Translations under genes and position numbers: made by a program
Notes under the pieces: model-generated
What the model saw: the letters and a program-made list of their open reading frames with translations, nothing else
What the model was told of the DNA's origin: nothing
Database searches by the model: none
Part shown: positions 60,230-64,000 of the stretch, piece by piece
Layout of the letters: every line of letters begins with the position of its first letter
Position numbering within the stretch: position 1 is the stretch's first letter
Assembly: GCA_008360955.1 (NCBI GenBank)
Contig: LUCM01010538.1
Location: 299,564 to 363,563, forward strand
Origin: Fasciolopsis buskii
Lineage: Eukaryota > Platyhelminthes > Trematoda > Plagiorchiida > Fasciolidae
Length of the DNA stretch: 64,000 nucleotides
Direction of reading: 5' to 3'

Positions 60230-63140
60230 TTTCAGACAACCATTTCGTTCTAACGGACAGGTGTTGGAACGATACTCCCAAGTGATGGTGTACTATGAAG
60301 GAATTAAGCATGTGAAAAATACGTTTATGTCCACAGTGGCAGAAAACATGGTATTTGCGGTACCATCCTGTATCCAATGCTAAGAAATCTGTAGACCTTC
60401 ACACAGTTTTCGATTGCGCAACAAAGTTTCAAGGAAATTTGACCAATGATTTGCTCTTGCAAGGGCCAGGGTGGACTATGCCGAAAATTGAAATTCTACG
60501 ACGCTTTTAACTAGGTAAGGACTCTTCATCTGGCAACATAAGAGAGGCCATCTAGCAGACAGATTTGAAGGAAGAAGGCAGAAATAGGCTACGTTACTAG
60601 TGGTGAAGGGCAAACGATCTGGAAACCAGAAGTGGAGTATAACGTGACGTCCCAGTCGTTTGGTGCAGCATCACTGATATTTTGTGTGAATTAGGCGTTG
60701 CGAGAGACAGCGGCAATGCAGGGAGTGCCAAATATATGAGCTAAATTGGGTAGCGTTAACAATATTTTTATGTTGACGACTACCTCGGTTCTTTCGGTGA
60801 AGAGAACACTGCTACGAAGCATGTGGTTAGATTGACGTAAATCCTAAAGAAGAGTGAGCTACGAACGAGCAGGCAGAACCCGTCGACTGGACGCAGTCTA
60901 CACGCCGGTCGAACGTACTCTCGGGGTGCAATGGGATGCCGGGACTGGCGGGTTAGTTTTCCAACTGAGCATTCGTAACCTGCCAGTTACATGTAGGAAG
61001 ATCCTTTCATTTACCTGTAGCTTGTACGCTCCTCTTGAGTTCGTTCCCTTGTGGCTGCCTCTCGGTAAGATGCTGCAACACTGACTGTATACGAAAGTTG
61101 GTTTGAAATGACCCCAATGATCTTAAAGATTACTTGTCTTAGGAAGAGCTCCTGACTAGTCTTGGGAGTCTAGGGAGCATAAAAATTCAGCAATTCCCGT
61201 TTTCGAACGATGTAAAGTCCGTGAGGAAATTTACACGCATTTTCAGAGACTTCAGAAGTAGGTTGCGGCGCCATGTTACATGTACATTGGAGTAGAGTAG
61301 ACGGCAACAACAGATTTGGAATACTGGTGTCCGAGGCCCTAATCGCACCCTTAAAAGTCAGCATCGATCCCCTGTCTGGAGTTAAGCGCTGCAGTTTTGG
61401 CGATGAATATGGGTTAAACTGCAAGATGCTTCACATCCACTGCTTGGGCCGTAGCGTTTTGGAAGGACTAAACGATATTGATCCTTTTCATCCACAACAT
61501 CAAGAGGCATCTCGGCATTATTAATTCAAACAGGCTCACAAACACATAAATGGTTAAAGGTTGAAGAGTAGAGACTCGTGAAATCAGCCGGCAATCCAGC
61601 TGACTTATGATCCGGTGGGGTGAAGAACTTACAGTCGCAGGAAACATGGACCAACGGCCCAGAATTTACCGGCCTGCCTGAGAAGCACTTGCGGGTGAGC
61701 GACGTCAGCGACCAACCCCAGCCGGCCCTAGTGGTTAAGGGTATGATTACTACAACTGACGTCGTCATACCCATATCTCGTCAATCTAAGCTCAGCAAAG
61801 ACTCGGTGTGAACCCACTTCTTTAGGACCCCGGTGTGGGTGGCAAGATCTTAAGGCAGCTGCTAGTGATGAAGAGCGTCCGACCGTTTTGCGGCGTACAC
61901 AGCGGAACTACGACACCCGAAGTGCAGCGGTCTGCAGCGTGCGACCTCATGTGAATGTTAAACTCTAATAAACCGTGACAGAGGGTCCATACTGACAACT
62001 GGGAGCTCAACAAGATTGAAATCCAGACTCGTCGATGGTCTGGTACGAGTGCGTGGCAGACTGCCCAACTCCGTCTAGAATTCAAGGCAAGGCATCCGAT
62101 CCTCCTGCCAGCTCTTCATGGATCTGCTTGTGTAACATAAATATGTCGTGGGAAACGTGTGGCAGAAAACCTCGTGCTGAGAATCATACGAAAACGCTCT
62201 GGGATCTTTATTGGAGGGGCGACGACAAAGCGTGCGATGAAAGGTTCAATGCAGTGTCGAAGGCGCATGTCAGCAATGGGAAGACAAGTAATAGCTTCCC
62301 TTCCGAACTGCATGGTAACGCTTGGTTTAAGGCCATTCGGCAGCACCAGGCTCCACCATTTCAGTCCACTGTAATTAAAATGCGGCTAATCGGGCAGAAC
62401 GAAGCTACGGATGCATGATAATCTGCAAGAAGTTTCTAGCGGTACATCCCGAAAGTTCACACTCGATGAGCACGGCTCCGTTCTTCCAGGTGTTGCAGCC
62501 CTTCACAAAGTGGCGAGGCTTGCCGCCCAAACTTTGCCGGAGCCAATCGACAACTCTTCCGTTGAAATAAAGGCTTGGTGCAAGGCATGGGGAAAGGTAA
62601 ATCTCCAGCGCCTGACATCCGGTTGTACTTCAACCTTCGGTAGGCCAACCACTGAGAGGGACCATGATTAGGTCTGTCCGAAGAATATTGCTTCTACTGA
62701 TTAACAGCTAGCATTTGACGACGAATTTATAATTAGTGTTGATGCAATTCGAATGAAGACCAATGGTAAATGGTAATTCCCAGCGGCCTCACACACTGAA
62801 CTTCGGCTCCCAGTGGTCTTTTGAATTAAGTCCAGCAGCGTATTCGTGCAGCCCATTAATGCTGTCGCGATATAACTTCATCGGTGGAAGCAAACCAACT
62901 GCTAAACCGGAGCCTATTGTGGAAGGTGGTTTCCAGAATCCTTATCAACTCTGTTAGCTCAACAGAAGTGGACATAGTGAAAGGCGATGTAGTGATGGTC
63001 TCCGACGGACAGGTCCATGTCGGTTCGTGGCCTGATTGCCCTGGAGCAAACGATTACCTTTTCAGACGGACGCCTCATAGCGATTATCGCTAGAACTGCC
63101 AAGAGACTTAGCATACCAAAATCCTCGTAGAAGAGGAGGA
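60230..63140 (+). mobile_element. BEL/Pao retrotransposon pol, decayed (RT, RNase H, integrase)
   Basis: Motifs in order: WYLRYHPVSNAKK and VFDCATKF at about 60349-60430 (start of RT); YVDDYLGSFGEEN at 60769-60807, with the catalytic YVDD intact; RTLGVQWDAGTG and SLYAPLEFVPL at about 60915-61040; HAFSETSEVGCGAM at about 61235, an RNase H start; SAGNPADL, a stop, SGGVK, then WTNGPEFTGLPEKH at about 61585-61690; DGLVRVRGRLPNS at about 62034, the integrase zinc-binding lead-in; SLPNCMVTLGLRPF at about 62300, then the core in a shifted frame with STAPFFQVLQPFTKWRG near 62470; finally GDVVMVSDGQVHVGSWP near 62985. These are typical of BEL/Pao. Stops and frameshifts are spread throughout, so it is inactive. 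LTRs were not found. Confidence 0.85.
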
Positions 63141-63249
63141 GGAAGCGGATGATATGGCCGATTCCCGAACGAGCTCTCCGCGCATTACGAGTGTCAACAA
63201 CGGGCAACAGAGTGAATTCGCATTTATGTGCACACACTTTGTTTTCTTC

Positions 63250-64000
63250 TGCTGTAACACGTAAACAAAAAAATCAATGCACCACACAGTTTCTTGTATT
63301 GATTACCTCCTTGCATCCAGTATGCCATAGACAGAGGAATCGAAATAACTTCCCTCACTCACCATTTGCGCCTCATGTTGATTTTGACACTTTTCTAACG
63401 TTACTGTGATAACCCACCGCAAGCTAGTGAATCACATGTCCGAACCAGTAGAATGCAATCCAAGGCAAGCCATCTGCCAATCAAGATCCCGTCAAATGCA
63501 TGTTTATCGACGGTGAACCTCGCCATTTTTCGCCCGTGGTCATGGCGTCCTACAATTAGACACGTCCATACCTAAACATGCCGCACTGTTTTCAGAAACT
63601 CGATCTCCGTTCCTCACATTCTGGACAAGCCTTATCCAATGGCCGCAACAACCATCGAAGGAAGGGAAACCGATTCATCGGACAGGCGAGTCTGCATGGG
63701 CAAGACTGCAAGCAATTGTCAAAGGAGCAATGCACTGACAGATCATAAGTAGGCAATGATTAATCCTTGCACTAACGTCTAGCCTTTGACTTGCTACGTT
63801 CGAGTCTATTTCGGTGGTCGGTGTAAAGCATGGTTAGGGAGAACCATCCGGAAAATACTTTTGTATCCAAATTAAAGTGATCACTGTCATAGAGATGATT
63901 TTGGTGCTTTGTCTTTGTTTTGTTTGCTTGTGACTACGTTTGTTTGCAGTCCCCGCGCAATTTCAACACTCACTGTCTGCGTTCCACATCACCCACAGCA
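63250..64000. other. no supportable gene; may include the 3' LTR of the BEL/Pao element
   Basis: This follows the integrase C-terminus directly. I could not find a matching copy of this sequence upstream of the element, so an LTR is not demonstrated. Confidence 0.25.

Noticed and set aside
1..64000. CRISPR arrays, bacterial operons, rRNA genes
   Set aside because: No regularly spaced direct repeats with spacers, no ribosome-binding-site gene layout and no rRNA-like conserved blocks were seen.

Overview
This window is eukaryotic. Coding sequence is broken into short exons with GT..AG borders, no prokaryotic gene layout is visible, and the right half is full of decayed retrotransposons. The LINE reverse-transcriptase remains, the BEL/Pao and Ty3/gypsy remains and the very short introns together fit a parasitic flatworm, most likely a digenean trematode. 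That assignment is an inference from family resemblance read by eye. No search could be run and no host gene here is a clear species marker.

The left part (about 1-33 kb) is AT-rich and holds small multi-exon genes or gene ends on both strands. I built these by hand from acceptor and donor sites and kept chains whose reading phase matches across the intron. The best model is a minus-strand gene at 4213-3284 with a TATA box, a 24-nt first exon, a phase-0 intron inside the signal peptide, a second exon with eight cysteines and an AATAAA signal. A plus-strand exon at 17601-17873 has nearly the same cysteine spacing and the same acceptor position inside the signal peptide. The two look like old paralogues of a small secreted cysteine-rich family. 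Other phase-matched models lie at 5.9-5.3 kb (-), 8.7-9.0 kb (+), 11.1-10.9 kb (-), 11.35-11.77 kb (+), 17.55-17.32 kb (-), 22.6-22.9 kb (+), 23.66-23.51 kb (-), 24.8-24.4 kb (-), 26.1-25.8 kb (-), 28.0-27.6 kb (-), 28.1-28.3 kb (+) and 29.9-29.6 kb (-). Several of their introns are only 25-51 nt. I cannot name these genes with certainty.

Two long inverted-repeat (foldback) elements lie at 6.1-7.3 kb and 12.0-12.7 kb; each arm of the second carries a tRNA-like sequence. Four copies of one tRNA-derived SINE family occur at 19.7, 26.5, 32.2 and 55.4 kb.

The right part (about 33-63 kb) is a transposon graveyard. It holds a minus-strand Ty3/gypsy element (about 38.3-33.0 kb), an RTE-like LINE (39.1-40.5 kb, +), a second LINE fragment (43.6-44.1 kb, +) next to a BEL/Pao integrase fragment (44.4-44.6 kb, +), a possible CR1/Jockey-type fragment (52.4-52.2 kb, -), and a long BEL/Pao pol (about 60.2-63.1 kb, +) that keeps a YVDD reverse-transcriptase motif but is full of stops and frameshifts. 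The remaining stretches of this half give no gene I can support.
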